Assembly: GCF_010119205.1 (NCBI RefSeq)
Contig: NZ_WRXM01000001.1
Location: forward strand, 868,001 to 932,000
Direction of reading: 5' to 3'
DNA: 64,000 nt
Source of the DNA: Haloarcula limicola
GTDB lineage: Archaea; Halobacteriota; Halobacteria; Halobacteriales; Haloarculaceae
Shown: positions 26,444-35,435 of the stretch, piece by piece
Position numbering within the stretch: position 1 is the first letter of the stretch
Layout: each line of letters opens with the position of its first letter
Notes under the pieces: model-generated
Databases searched by the model: none
The model's input: only the letters and a program-made list of their open reading frames with translations
Told to the model about the DNA's origin: nothing
Made by a program: the position numbers and the translations under genes

Positions 26444-26568
26444 GTCTCGACAGAGGGTCGCAGACGGCTTGAAAGGCGGGGCTACCGAGCGCTGCTCGCC
26501 CTGTCGAGAACCGGGCGGCCGGACGGTAGCGAGAGAGGCGAGGCGTCGACGGCCGGGAGTCGCGGCGG

Positions 26569-26979
26569 TTACACCTGGCCTTCGGTCATGTCTACCGGTT
26601 CGAACAGCGGGTCGAACTCGTCGGGGAGCTGCTCGCGCGCGTCGTCGAGTTCGCCGCCGCTGACGGCCTCGCCCAGCACTTCGAGCACGGCCTGGGCGTG
26701 TTCGTCGCCGTCGGGGTCGTCGAGCGTCCCGAGATCCGCCTCGCGCGTCTCGACGCGGTCGGTGAACTCCGCGGCGGAGAACTCCTCGGCTTCGGCCGGC
26801 CCCGCGGTGAGGCTATCGGCCAGCCGCCGCGGGAGCTGCGAGGCGATGTCCTCGGCCTCACCTCGGACGATACGGTCGCTCAGCGTCCGGAGCGTCGCGT
26901 CCGCGACGACGTGCGCTTCGGTGTCCGATTCGACGTCCGTGCGCCGCTCGACGGCGGCGAGGAATTCGTGCTCGTTCAT
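26569..26979 (-). CDS. DUF2267 family protein
   Basis: A 136-residue all-alpha acidic protein with the family beginning MNEHEFLAAVE and two repeats of a helical unit, each containing an RxxxxLP segment (ASQLPRRLADSL and REQLPDEFDPLF). DUF2267 proteins occur in stress-related gene sets in bacteria and haloarchaea; the role is unknown. It lies 125 bases upstream of the PAC2 gene on the same strand but with room for its own promoter. No membrane segment. The fit to the family is clear. Confidence 0.85.
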   Translation of the reverse strand: MNEHEFLAAVERRTDVESDTEAHVVADATLRTLSDRIVRGEAEDIASQLPRRLADSLTAGPAEAEEFSAAEFTDRVETREADLGTLDDPDGDEHAQAVLEVLGEAVSGGELDDAREQLPDEFDPLFEPVDMTEGQV

Positions 26980-27183
26980 CGCGAATCCGGGCGCAAAAAC
27001 GGCCCACCGGGGTTATCGGCGTCGGGATGTTGAACCTGCGGCCTGAATATACGTCCGCGCCGAGCGGTCCCGCGGCATTCGGGACGGTCCGCCGGCCGCC
27101 GCCAGCGCGACGAACGGAGAGAATCCGCCGCACGCAGTCGCAGGCAAGCGGCTCTTTCACACCCGCGCCCTACCGACCATGCC

Positions 27184-27996
27184 GTGTTCTACCACGACGA
27201 CGAACTCCAGTTCGAGGTCGAAGTTGAGGACCCCAACCCCCGCTTTGCGAAGATGCTCCAGCAGGCCATCGGCGGGGCCGAAGGCGAGATGCGCGTCGCG
27301 CTCCAGTACATGTTCCAGGCGTTCGCGGTCCCCGCCGAGAAACAGGAGATCCGGCAGTTCCTGATGGAGACCGCCACCGAGGAACTGGGTCACATCGAGA
27401 TGCTCGCGACCGCCGTCTCGAAGAACCTCGAAGGGGCGTCCGACGAGGCACGCGAGGCCGCCCGCGAGGACGCCGTCATCGACGAGATGATGCGCTCGGG
27501 CCAGCCCCGACAGGCCCTCTCCGCGGGACTGCACGCGATGCCCGTCGACAGTAACGGCGCGCCGTTCACCGGCAACTACGTCGTCGCCTCGGGCAACCTC
27601 GCCGCCGACCTCTACGCTAACGTGATGGCCGAATCGACCGGCCGACTCCTCGCCACGCGGCTCTACGAGTTCACCGACGACCCCGGCATGAAGGACATGC
27701 TCGAGTACCTCATCGCCCGGGACACCATGCACCAGAACCAGTGGCACGCCGCCCTCGAAGCGCTCGGCGAGCACCGTCCGGTCCCCAACAGCTTCGACCA
27801 GTCGAAGGAGAACCAGGAGTACAACTACACGTTCATGTCGACCGCCCGCGAGGAACGCGAGGACCCTCAGCAACCGTGGACGCAGGGCGAAGCGCCCGAC
27901 GGCAACGGCGACTTCAGCTACTCGCCCCGCCAGCCCGGCGGCGGCAACCCCGACCTCGACGAGATGATCGACGAGATGCACAACGAAGTGAAGTAA
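27184..27996 (+). CDS. Manganese catalase
   Basis: A 270-residue four-helix-bundle enzyme that disproportionates hydrogen peroxide with a di-Mn site. Likely ligands are E33 or E35, E67 and H70 (TATEELGHIEM), E150 (MAESTGR) and H183 (DTMHQNQW), matching the order in known Mn catalases. The C-terminal 50 residues include the Pro/Gly-rich extension of the family. The start is GTG at 27184; the ATG at 27179 is out of frame. The gene stands alone, followed by a hairpin-rich intergenic element. It should protect the cytoplasm from peroxide. Confidence 0.93.
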   Translation: MFYHDDELQFEVEVEDPNPRFAKMLQQAIGGAEGEMRVALQYMFQAFAVPAEKQEIRQFLMETATEELGHIEMLATAVSKNLEGASDEAREAAREDAVIDEMMRSGQPRQALSAGLHAMPVDSNGAPFTGNYVVASGNLAADLYANVMAESTGRLLATRLYEFTDDPGMKDMLEYLIARDTMHQNQWHAALEALGEHRPVPNSFDQSKENQEYNYTFMSTAREEREDPQQPWTQGEAPDGNGDFSYSPRQPGGGNPDLDEMIDEMHNEVK

Positions 27997-28030
27997 TCGG
28001 TTCACCGACGGCGAGGCATCGCCGAGTCGT

Positions 28031-28204
28031 CGACCTTTTTCATCGCCGGGAGAGCGAAGCTCAGGCCGCGGGCAAAAGGCAGGGCTAGAGCATACCGCGA
28101 GCGAAGCGAGCGGTTTCACGCGAATCGCTCCGCGATTCGCGCCTTTTTCGTCGACGTTTTTCGAGGAGTGGTCGCCGCAGGCGACCCGACGAAGAAAAAG
28201 GTCG
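28031..28204. repeat. Hairpin-rich intergenic element, copy 2
   Basis: The ends are inverted: CGACCTTTTT at 28031-28040 and its complement at 28195-28204. Inside are a hairpin GAGC-gaa-GCTC, the string GGCAGGGCT, AGAGCATACCGC followed by GCGGTTTCAC, a GCGAATCG/CGATTCGC stem, and CTTTTTCGTCGACGTTTTT at 28143-28161. The same order of blocks is seen in the copy at 50539-50862. It lies between two rightward genes. Confidence 0.65.
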
Positions 28205-28240
28205 AAAGCCACAAACGCACCCCCGTCGAACGCCGGGCCA

Positions 28241-29149
28241 ATGGAGCCAATCGAACGGTATCGGCCCATCGTCGACGACTGGGAGGCGTTCCGGGCGGCC
28301 TGTGAGCGCCCGCTCCCGTCGGCGGTTCGGGTCAACACCGTCAAGGCCACCGTCGAGCGGGTTCGGACGGTTCTGGACGAGGCCGGGGTCGCCCACGAAC
28401 CCGTCGGCTGGCACGACCTGCTGTTCGTCCTCCCCGAGGACTCGCCGGGGAACAACTGGCCGTACTTCCACGGCTGGATCCACGGCCAGGAGGAGGTATC
28501 GGCGGTCCCGGCCACCGTCCTCGACCCCGAACCCGGTGAGCGGGTCTGGGACGCCTGCGCCGCGCCGGGGACGAAGACGACGCAACTGGCCGCACAGATG
28601 GGCGATACGGGCGAGGTGGTGGCGACCGACAACAACCTCGGGCGCATCTCGGCGCTGCGGAGCAACGCCGAGCGGCTGGGCGCGACCAGCGTCGCGGTCA
28701 CGCACGAGGACGGCCGCAACCACTCGCTGAAGCCCTTCGGTGGCGAAAGTTACGACCGCGCGCTGGTGGACGTGCCCTGTTCCTGCGAGGGGACTATCCG
28801 GAAGAACCCCGACGCCTTCGACGACTGGTCGCTCTCGCACGTCGAGGGCATCGCCGGCGTCCAGAAAGCCATTCTTACCCGCGCGGTACAGGTGACCGAC
28901 CCCGGCGGCACGGTCGTCTACTCGACGTGTACGTTCGCCCCCGAGGAGAACGAGGCCGTCCTCGACCACGTTCTGAGCGAGGAGGAATGCGAACTCGTCG
29001 AGTACGACCTGCCGCTCACCCACCGCGAGGGCGTCACCGAGTGGCAGGATGAGTCGTTCGACCCGAGCGTGACGAGGGCGAAGCGAATCTATCCGCACCA
29101 CAACGACACGGGCGGGTTCTTCTGTGCGAAGCTGGAGGTGACGGGATGA
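28241..29149 (+). CDS. NSUN/RsmB-type RNA (cytosine-C5)-methyltransferase
   Basis: A 302-residue SAM-dependent RNA m5C methyltransferase. The SAM-binding motif DACAAPGTKTTQLA is at about 104-117. The two catalytic cysteines are C180 (DVPCSCEG) and C230 (STCTFAPEEN); the latter forms the covalent adduct with the base. The target (tRNA or rRNA) cannot be read. The usual C-terminal RNA-binding domain of RsmF-like proteins is missing and may be supplied by the next gene, which overlaps by four bases (ATGA). Confidence 0.93.
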   Translation: MEPIERYRPIVDDWEAFRAACERPLPSAVRVNTVKATVERVRTVLDEAGVAHEPVGWHDLLFVLPEDSPGNNWPYFHGWIHGQEEVSAVPATVLDPEPGERVWDACAAPGTKTTQLAAQMGDTGEVVATDNNLGRISALRSNAERLGATSVAVTHEDGRNHSLKPFGGESYDRALVDVPCSCEGTIRKNPDAFDDWSLSHVEGIAGVQKAILTRAVQVTDPGGTVVYSTCTFAPEENEAVLDHVLSEEECELVEYDLPLTHREGVTEWQDESFDPSVTRAKRIYPHHNDTGGFFCAKLEVTG

Positions 29150-29652
29150 GCAACGACAGCACGCGGTTCACGCGGCTGCCCGAGACCGCCGCCGAGCGGG
29201 AGGACGAGGAGCGGGCGACGCGCGAGGAAGTGCTCGCGTTCTGGAACGAACGGTTCGGCGTCGACCCCGAGACGTTCGCCGACCACACGTTCTGGGAGCT
29301 GGGCGCCGGCAAGATATGGATATATCGCGGCGACCCGCCGTCACCGGTGGAGATCGAGGGCCTCGGGATGACCTTCCTCCGGACGCGACAGGAACACTGG
29401 AAGCCGACGCTGGAGGCGGTCCAGCGCTTCGGCCACCGCGCGAGGCAGAACGTCGTCCACCTCACCGACGAGCAGGCCAGGCGCTTCGTCGCCGGCGAGG
29501 ACCAAGAACTCGACTGGGAGGGCGACTGGGGGTATCTGGTCGTCACGCACGACCTCGCCGGAGCGGCGGAGCCCGTCGGCGTCGGCCTGTTCGTCTACGG
29601 GGAGTTGCGCTCGCAGGTGCCGAAGGGCCGCCGCCGGGACCTCGATGCCTGA
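29146..29652 (+). CDS. RsmF C-terminal-domain-like protein (putative RNA-binding partner of the methyltransferase)
   Basis: A 168-residue soluble protein. Its final part (GVGLFVYGELRSQVPKGRRRDL) resembles the PUA-like RNA-binding end of NSUN/RsmF methyltransferases. The first half has conserved FWNERFGVDPETF and KIWIYRGDPPSP segments. Overlap with the methyltransferase by ATGA suggests translational coupling and a complex of two polypeptides. This assignment rests on the resemblance and on context; the protein may also have a different RNA-related role. Confidence 0.7.
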   Translation: MSNDSTRFTRLPETAAEREDEERATREEVLAFWNERFGVDPETFADHTFWELGAGKIWIYRGDPPSPVEIEGLGMTFLRTRQEHWKPTLEAVQRFGHRARQNVVHLTDEQARRFVAGEDQELDWEGDWGYLVVTHDLAGAAEPVGVGLFVYGELRSQVPKGRRRDLDA

Positions 29653-29680
29653 GCGGTCTCGCCGATTACAGCCGCGACGG

Positions 29681-29890
29681 TCACTGCTGTTCGTGGACCG
29701 GGAACGCCACCTCGACCGTGGTCTTGTACTCCGTGATCTGTCCGTTCTCGACGTTGGCCGTCCAGTCCTCGACCTCGATCCCGTGGATGTCGTCGATGGT
29801 CTCGCTGGCCTGTGCGACCGCCTCACGGGCCGCGTCCTCCCAGGACTCCTCGGACGTGCCCAGTACCTTGACTATCTTGACTGCCGTCAT
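29681..29890 (-). CDS. Dodecin (flavin-binding)
   Basis: A 69-residue protein with the dodecin pattern: KIVKVLGTSEESWEDAAREAVAQASET at the start, then VEDWTANVENGQITEYKTTVEVAF, a beta strand-helix-beta-beta fold that assembles into a dodecamer storing riboflavin or FMN. The Trp in VEDW stacks on the flavin pair in the known halobacterial dodecin. The length is normal. It is convergent with the split methyltransferase pair. It should protect the cell from free flavin photochemistry. Confidence 0.95.
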   Translation of the reverse strand: MTAVKIVKVLGTSEESWEDAAREAVAQASETIDDIHGIEVEDWTANVENGQITEYKTTVEVAFPVHEQQ

Positions 29891-29994
29891 AGCGGTTGCG
29901 CTACCGCGGGAACGTCGATAACTATGCGTCGGCTATCGCCGTTTGCGGGGAGTAGGATGGGAGTACGGACTCGCCGGACGGCGTTCGATCTCCC

Positions 29995-31536
29995 TTACTC
30001 GCGCTCTCTGATCGTTCCGCCGCTCAGCCCCTCCCACTCGACGCGGTAGCCCAGTCGAGAGAGCACCGCGCTGGCGTCGTCGATGCCGTACGGCTCCAGC
30101 GCCGCTTCGACAACCGACAGCGAGACGCCGGCCTCGATATCGTCCGCGACGGCGGAGAGTACCGACGGGCGGACGAGCGTGCGCCCCACCAGTTCGTGGT
30201 CGGGAAACGACTTCTCGGCGAGGGCGTCCTCGCTGACGCCGAGTTCGTCGGCGAGGGCGGACAGCGAGATCGCGTCGGCGTCGGGTCGCAGTTCGTCGGG
30301 GATGTCGGCGGCGCTCTCGGCGACCAGTTCGGCCTCGTAGGGGCGGAGCGCGTCGCGGACGTCCTTGACGCTGACCGTCCCGGAGTACGGGACGACGCGG
30401 TGGTCCTGCGCTTCCAACGTCTCGCCGACGCCCAGCGACTCGTCGACGGCGACGACCATCTCCACGTCCTCCAGCCTGGCGAGCCTGTCGAGCTTCTTCT
30501 GTACGTACTCCGGCGTCCAGAACCCCATCACCTCGAAGAAGACGCGGAACGGCGCGTCGCCGTCGCTCGTGTCTCTAACCTCGCTCGTCCCGCCGGGTCG
30601 CCACTCGAAGGCGAAGTCGGGGACGACGACGTGCTCGCCGGCGGCGAGCGGTTCTGGCTCGCGGACGAGCCCCCAGTCGAGGGAGAGCGCCGAGAAGCGG
30701 GCGGCGAAGTCGGCTTCGACGCCGCTGTCGTAGGTCACGTCGGTCACGGGTTCGACGCCGGGAACGGACACGTCGCCCTGTGAGAGATGGAGTTCGCGGT
30801 CGGTTCCCCGGTCGTCGATGGTCGCCGTCAGCTCCCACTCGGACGCGCCGGCGACCGTCCGGAGCAGGCGGGCGAACCGCGTCCCGTACCGCCGCGTGTT
30901 CGAGAACAGCGCGTCCGGGCCGGTGACGACCACCTCTCGGCCGTCCGACGTCTTCCGGACCTCGTACATCAGCCGGAGTCGCTTGACCGCCGAGACGAGC
31001 GTCGTCGGATCCGACGAGCGGACCCTGACCTCGGTGGCGTCGAACAGCGCCGTCTGCGCCAGCGAGAGGTTGTACTGCACCCGGAGTTCGGCGGGCGACC
31101 AGCGCGAATCGACGGCCGCAAGCACCTGCCGGTCGTCTAGGTCGGCGTACAGCGACGACTCGACCGCGTCCCGTTCGACGCCGAGTCTATCGGCCGCCCG
31201 GTCGAGCGCCGCCGCTCGTTCGCTCTCGGAGACGACGCCGACGGCTTCGGCGGCCTCGAACGCCCGTTTCCGAGCGCGCCGGGGTGGCACGTCGGCCCGC
31301 GTCTCGAAGGTCGCCTCGCGGTCGACGAGCTTGGCGAACCCGCGGACGAGTTTGAAGTCCTCGGCCTCGCCTTCGAGGTCGGTCAGGGCGGCCTGCAACG
31401 CCGCGCGCGTCTCGCCGACGTGGCCCTGATATACGCCGAGGACGCGGGCCGCGAGGCGCTCGTCCCCCTCGTCGGCGAACCGGGGGTGGTAGCCGCCGCC
31501 GGCCCGGGAGACGCGGAGCAGATCCTTCGTCAGCAC
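29995..31536 (-). CDS. DUF790 family nuclease (Bax1-like, XPB partner)
   Basis: About 513 residues. The protein begins with LTKDLLRVSRAGGGYHP and ends with a domain carrying nuclease-like residues (DFAFEWRP and FFEVMGFWTPEYV with a QKKLDRL helix), as in archaeal Bax1, a structure-specific endonuclease that works with the XPB helicase. The first start in the frame is TTG at 31563; I prefer GTG 31536, which begins exactly where the family does. The XPB helicase is encoded at 32969-34303 on the same strand, with a DUF389 gene between. Confidence 0.85.
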   Translation of the reverse strand: MLTKDLLRVSRAGGGYHPRFADEGDERLAARVLGVYQGHVGETRAALQAALTDLEGEAEDFKLVRGFAKLVDREATFETRADVPPRRARKRAFEAAEAVGVVSESERAAALDRAADRLGVERDAVESSLYADLDDRQVLAAVDSRWSPAELRVQYNLSLAQTALFDATEVRVRSSDPTTLVSAVKRLRLMYEVRKTSDGREVVVTGPDALFSNTRRYGTRFARLLRTVAGASEWELTATIDDRGTDRELHLSQGDVSVPGVEPVTDVTYDSGVEADFAARFSALSLDWGLVREPEPLAAGEHVVVPDFAFEWRPGGTSEVRDTSDGDAPFRVFFEVMGFWTPEYVQKKLDRLARLEDVEMVVAVDESLGVGETLEAQDHRVVPYSGTVSVKDVRDALRPYEAELVAESAADIPDELRPDADAISLSALADELGVSEDALAEKSFPDHELVGRTLVRPSVLSAVADDIEAGVSLSVVEAALEPYGIDDASAVLSRLGYRVEWEGLSGGTIRERE

Positions 31537-31573
31537 GACTGCCCCTCCGACGGGGACGGTCAAAAGTCCCGCG

Positions 31574-32848
31574 TCAGGCTCCCTCGGTCTGACGGTCGAC
31601 GAAGCTCACTTCCACGCTCGTCTCCTGTCCGATAGCCGGGGTGACGGCCGCGTCCAGCCGCGCGGCTAACTCCGGATACGCCTCGTCGTCGGGGCGACTC
31701 ACCTCGACGGTGACCTCTCGGTCCAGTTCGTAGACGGAGACGCCCCCGAACTGGGTCCGTACCGACAGCAGTCGGAGCCGCTCGTAGGCCTCCTCGTTCA
31801 GTACCTCTTCGACGGCGTCGTTGACGGACGTCTCCACCTGCATCTGCCGCGCGGTCACCGTGCTCGCGCCGGCGAACGTCGCCAGCAACACCGCCAGCGC
31901 CAGCACCGTCGGGGCGTACTTGCGGGCGGTCCCGAGCGTCGGTTCCCCGTCGGGCCAGTCCCAGGGGCGGAACCCGAGGCCCCAGAGGACCGAGAACCCG
32001 GCCAAATTGACCGAGGCCGCGTTCACCACGAGGAGGATGCCGGCCCCGAGCGCGATCGCCGGAATCCCCCACGCGAGCCCGATACCGACGGCGGCGGCGG
32101 CCGGGATGAGCGCCGCCGCGATCATCACGCCGACGAGCGAGACGGGCAGCGCCGTCGCGAGGCCGAACGCGCCGGCGGCCCCGGCGCAGATCCCAACGGC
32201 CATCGAGAGGAAGCCCGGCGAGATGCGCTGGGATATCTGCTGGACCGTCCCGACGCGCAACTGGCCGGGAACGAACCCGCCGTATCGCAGGACCATCCCG
32301 AACGCCGCCGCGCTGACCACGGCGAGGGTCAGTCCGAGTATCTGGTCGCGGAACCCCTCCTTGACCAGCGCGCGGTCGTCGAGCGCCGTCCCGACGGAGG
32401 CCGTCAGCGCCGACCCGACCTGGGGCGCGATGACCATCGACCCGACGACGACGGCCGGCGAGTCCAGCAGGAGCCCCGCCGTCGCCACCACCGCGCTCAG
32501 GACGGTCATCCCGTAGTACGTGATCGCGCCGGGGTTCATCCCGATAGCGCGCCCCCGGAGTTCGTCGTGCGAGATGCGGTCGTCGTGGCGTTCCGCGGTG
32601 GCCGCCTGATTCGACCGGGACGTCTCCACGGACCCGACGACGGCGTATCGGTCGGGGTCCATCCCCGCCGCTTCGAGTTCTCTCAACACCTCGTCGACGG
32701 TCTCCGGCGGGAGCGGGAACTGAAAGAGCGAGGCCTCCTCGTCGTCGCTCTTCTCCTCGGTCTCGACGTAGCTTATCTCGCGTCCGTCGAGGACCTCCTG
32801 AACCGCTTCCAAGTTGTCGTCGACGACGCGTATCTGTATCAGACGCAC
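31574..32848 (-). CDS. DUF389 (TIGR00341) family membrane protein
   Basis: A 424-residue protein: a cytoplasmic N-terminal alpha/beta domain (residues 1-85, MRLIQIRVVDDN...), then about eight membrane segments (about 105-330) with the family motif SPAVVVGSMVIAPQVGSALTASVGTALDD and LIPAAAAVGIGLAWG, and an extracytoplasmic or cytoplasmic C-terminal domain (about 345-424). The function is unknown. The gene splits the Bax1-XPB pair, and its position 37 bases upstream of the Bax1 start suggests co-transcription. Confidence 0.88.
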   Translation of the reverse strand: MRLIQIRVVDDNLEAVQEVLDGREISYVETEEKSDDEEASLFQFPLPPETVDEVLRELEAAGMDPDRYAVVGSVETSRSNQAATAERHDDRISHDELRGRAIGMNPGAITYYGMTVLSAVVATAGLLLDSPAVVVGSMVIAPQVGSALTASVGTALDDRALVKEGFRDQILGLTLAVVSAAAFGMVLRYGGFVPGQLRVGTVQQISQRISPGFLSMAVGICAGAAGAFGLATALPVSLVGVMIAAALIPAAAAVGIGLAWGIPAIALGAGILLVVNAASVNLAGFSVLWGLGFRPWDWPDGEPTLGTARKYAPTVLALAVLLATFAGASTVTARQMQVETSVNDAVEEVLNEEAYERLRLLSVRTQFGGVSVYELDREVTVEVSRPDDEAYPELAARLDAAVTPAIGQETSVEVSFVDRQTEGA

Positions 32849-32968
32849 CGCTCGTGCCTCCGCACCGCTATCGAACCGAGAGAGAACAAGGGCTGCATCT
32901 GTCCGAACGTACCGGCCGACGCCGGTTATGTATTCGGGCCGAAAGCGCCGGATTTCAGCCGAGAGACA

Positions 32969-34303
32969 CTATCGCCGCCGTCTGGCCACGCGCTCCTCGG
33001 CCGTCTCCTCGGTGACGAGTTCGTACAGCAACGCGCGCGAGTCGTCCGCCTTCGGGCGGAGTATCCGGCCGAGCCGCTGGGTGAACTCCCGTTCCGACCC
33101 GCTGCCCGAGAGGACGACGGCGACGTTGGCGTCGGGCACGTCGACGCCCTCGTCGAGGACGTTCGCCGTCACGACCCGGGAGTACGTGCCGTCGCGGAAC
33201 CGCTCGATGATCTCCCGGCGCTCGTCCGCGCCCGTCTCGTGGGTGATCGCCGGGAGCAGGAACCGCTCCGAGAGCCGATAGACGAGGTCGGTGTAGGCGG
33301 TGAAGACGATGACGCGGTCCTCGCGGTGACGGTCGAGGATCTCCGCGAGCCGCTCGACCTTCCGCCGGGCGTTCATCATCACCTCACGGGCGCGTTGCTT
33401 GGCGAGGAGGGCTTCGCGGGCCGCGGGGTCGGTCCCCGAGCGCTTGACGAGTTCCTGATAGTCGCTGCCCGAGCGCAGCTCGATGCCCGATCGGGCCAGA
33501 TAGTCGGTGAAGGTCCCCTGTTCCTCCTCGTAGCGCTCGCGTTCGTCGGGCGTCAGCGAGACCTCGACGCGCTTGATGTCGTAGTCCGCGAGGTGGTCGC
33601 CGGCGAGGTCGTCTATCGCTACGCGGTGGACGAGCGGTCCGACGAGCTCCTCGACCACTTCGTGAGCGCCGTCGGGGCGCTCGAAGGTCGCCGTCAGGCC
33701 CATGCGGGCGGGCGCGGCAAGCAGTCTGGCGATGTCGCGGTAGCCCTCGCCGCCGAGGTGGTGGACCTCGTCGAAGACGACCAGCCCGAATCGGTCGCCC
33801 AGTTCGTCCGCCCGGAGGTACGCCGAGTCGTAGGTGGCGACGGTGACGGCCTCGACTCGCTGCTCGCCGCCCCCGAGCCGCCCGATGGGGCGGTCGAACT
33901 CCCGTTCGAGTTCGCGCTGCCACTGCTCTAGGAGGTCGATGGTCGGCACGACGACGAGCGCGGCGGTTCCGAGCGCGACCATCGCGGCGATGCCGATGAC
34001 CGTCTTGCCGCTCCCGGTCGGCAGTTCGAGACAGCCGCGGTCGCCGGCCTCGCGCCACGCCGAAAGCGCGGATTCCTGATACCCACGAAGGTCGTACGTC
34101 GTCGAGAGGTTGAGCGAGGGGGCGTCGAGGACTCGGTCCGTGTACGCGATATTGCGTCCTTCGAGGGCATCGAGCAGCGCGGCGTATCTGTGAGCGGGCG
34201 CTCGTCCGCTTTCCGAGCGGTCGTCCCGCTCGACGCCGGGGAGGTCCGCCTTCGAGTCTCCCGCGACGCGGATAGTCCCGTCTTCGAACGTCAACTCCAG
34301 CAC
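32969..34303 (-). CDS. XPB-like DNA helicase (superfamily 2)
   Basis: A 444-residue SF2 helicase. Walker A is PTGSGKT (95-101), motif II is DEVHH (178-182), motif III is LTATFERPDG (203-212), matching the XPB RED-motif region, and motif VI is QRLGRILRP near residue 410. A damage-recognition-like N-terminal segment (about 1-60) precedes the core. Archaeal XPB unwinds DNA and stimulates the Bax1 nuclease. The C-terminal end is Arg-rich. It is the first gene of the leftward XPB-DUF389-Bax1 run. Confidence 0.92.
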   Translation of the reverse strand: MLELTFEDGTIRVAGDSKADLPGVERDDRSESGRAPAHRYAALLDALEGRNIAYTDRVLDAPSLNLSTTYDLRGYQESALSAWREAGDRGCLELPTGSGKTVIGIAAMVALGTAALVVVPTIDLLEQWQRELEREFDRPIGRLGGGEQRVEAVTVATYDSAYLRADELGDRFGLVVFDEVHHLGGEGYRDIARLLAAPARMGLTATFERPDGAHEVVEELVGPLVHRVAIDDLAGDHLADYDIKRVEVSLTPDERERYEEEQGTFTDYLARSGIELRSGSDYQELVKRSGTDPAAREALLAKQRAREVMMNARRKVERLAEILDRHREDRVIVFTAYTDLVYRLSERFLLPAITHETGADERREIIERFRDGTYSRVVTANVLDEGVDVPDANVAVVLSGSGSEREFTQRLGRILRPKADDSRALLYELVTEETAEERVARRRR

Positions 34304-34503
34304 GTTCTGCGGTTGGCCGCAGTCGCGGATAACGCTTTCCCGCGGCGGGACGCCGGATCAGCGCTCCGCCGACTTAGGGGTCGTTAACCGCGCTAAGACC
34401 GACGATTTATCCACTCCTCTTATAGTAGATGGAGTTTTACCCCCTGCTGGGTTTCGGGAGCGGCCTGCAGACTCGACCCGGAACCCGCGTGGCTGACAAA
34501 TCC

Positions 34504-35244
34504 ATGACAGCTACACTCCGAGCGGTCGTCGGTCTCGTCGCGGTACTCGTCCTGGCGACGACGGTGTCGCCGGCGGTAGCGGCGGGACCGGCGGTCAGGT
34601 CACCCGACGATGCTGAGTTGCATCAAGCAGTCAGTACCGGCGGGATGCCCGGCCTCGGAACGGGAGACGATCGCCTGGAGGCATCCACTCTGCTGCAACT
34701 CCAGGACGGACTGTTCAGCGTGAGCCTCCCCGTCACGGACGTCGTTCCGGTGGTTCCGGCCGTCGCCGGCTACTCCCGATTCGGTGACGGCGACCCGCTG
34801 GAACACGAGACGCGCCAGCGGCTCTTCGACGCCGTCACCGGCGACCCCGGCGTCTACGTCACCGAACTCGCTCGCGAGACGGACACCCACGTCTCGACGA
34901 CCCGCTATCACGTCCGCGTCCTCGTCGACGAGGGGCTGATCCAGCGGACGAACGAGAACGGGCGGAGCTATCTGTTCCCGGCACACGCCGAGAACAGCGT
35001 CTCGCCGGCGACGGTAGAGGACGGGACGCGGCGTGCCCTCCTCAGCGCGCTGGACCGACACGGACCTGCGACGGGAGGCGAACTCGCCGAGCGGGTGAGC
35101 CTCACGAAGAGCACTGTCTCCTACCATCTACAACGACTCCGAGAAGACGGACTGATCGACCGGCAACGCGACGGTCGATCGACTATCAACGCGCTCGCGG
35201 ACGGTATCGACGGGGCGTTCGTCCCGACCGCCGACGATGACTGA
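34504..35244 (+). CDS. Secreted or membrane-anchored protein with two winged-helix domains
   Basis: About 246 residues. The start at ATG 34504 gives a clear signal-peptide-like stretch (about residues 3-27, ending in VAAG), so the protein is targeted to or anchored at the membrane. The remainder has two winged HTH units, at about residues 90-150 and 165-225 (the second with SLTKSTVSYHLQRLREDGL). Haloarchaeal proteins with a membrane segment followed by paired wHTH are common and act as membrane-tethered regulators. The longer ORF from 34429 lacks a good start. The DNA-binding part must face the cytoplasm. Confidence 0.75.
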   Translation: MTATLRAVVGLVAVLVLATTVSPAVAAGPAVRSPDDAELHQAVSTGGMPGLGTGDDRLEASTLLQLQDGLFSVSLPVTDVVPVVPAVAGYSRFGDGDPLEHETRQRLFDAVTGDPGVYVTELARETDTHVSTTRYHVRVLVDEGLIQRTNENGRSYLFPAHAENSVSPATVEDGTRRALLSALDRHGPATGGELAERVSLTKSTVSYHLQRLREDGLIDRQRDGRSTINALADGIDGAFVPTADDD

Positions 35245-35256
35245 TAGTTCGACCGG

Positions 35257-35277
35257 TCCGTCAGAACGGATTTTTTT
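35257..35277 (+). terminator. Hairpin with T-tract after the wHTH gene
   Basis: A TCCGT stem, four-base CAGA loop and ACGGA stem are followed by seven T residues, just past the stop at 35244. T-tracts are the main archaeal termination signal, so this is probably the end of the wHTH transcript. Confidence 0.6.
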
Positions 35278-35300
35278 GTCTGCGTCGTCGCTCGGCACAG

Positions 35301-35435
35301 ATGAGCAGTAGCGCCTCGTCGAAGCAGTCGAGACAGTTGCCGCCGACACCGCATCGAGACGACGCCGATTCGACGCCACGGCGCGACCGACCGCCACAGC
35401 GGTCCGCTCCGCGCCGAGCGACCGCCGAGCGATGA
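35301..35435 (+). CDS. Possible small upstream ORF (44 aa) before the HalOD1 gene
   Basis: A 44-residue Arg/Pro/Ser-rich ORF whose TGA overlaps the ATG of the next gene in ATGA form. That coupling is the only real argument for it: composition is low-complexity, no family is recognised, and it has the basic character unusual for this genome. It could be a leader peptide or a false ORF. Confidence 0.3.
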   Translation: MSSSASSKQSRQLPPTPHRDDADSTPRRDRPPQRSAPRRATAER

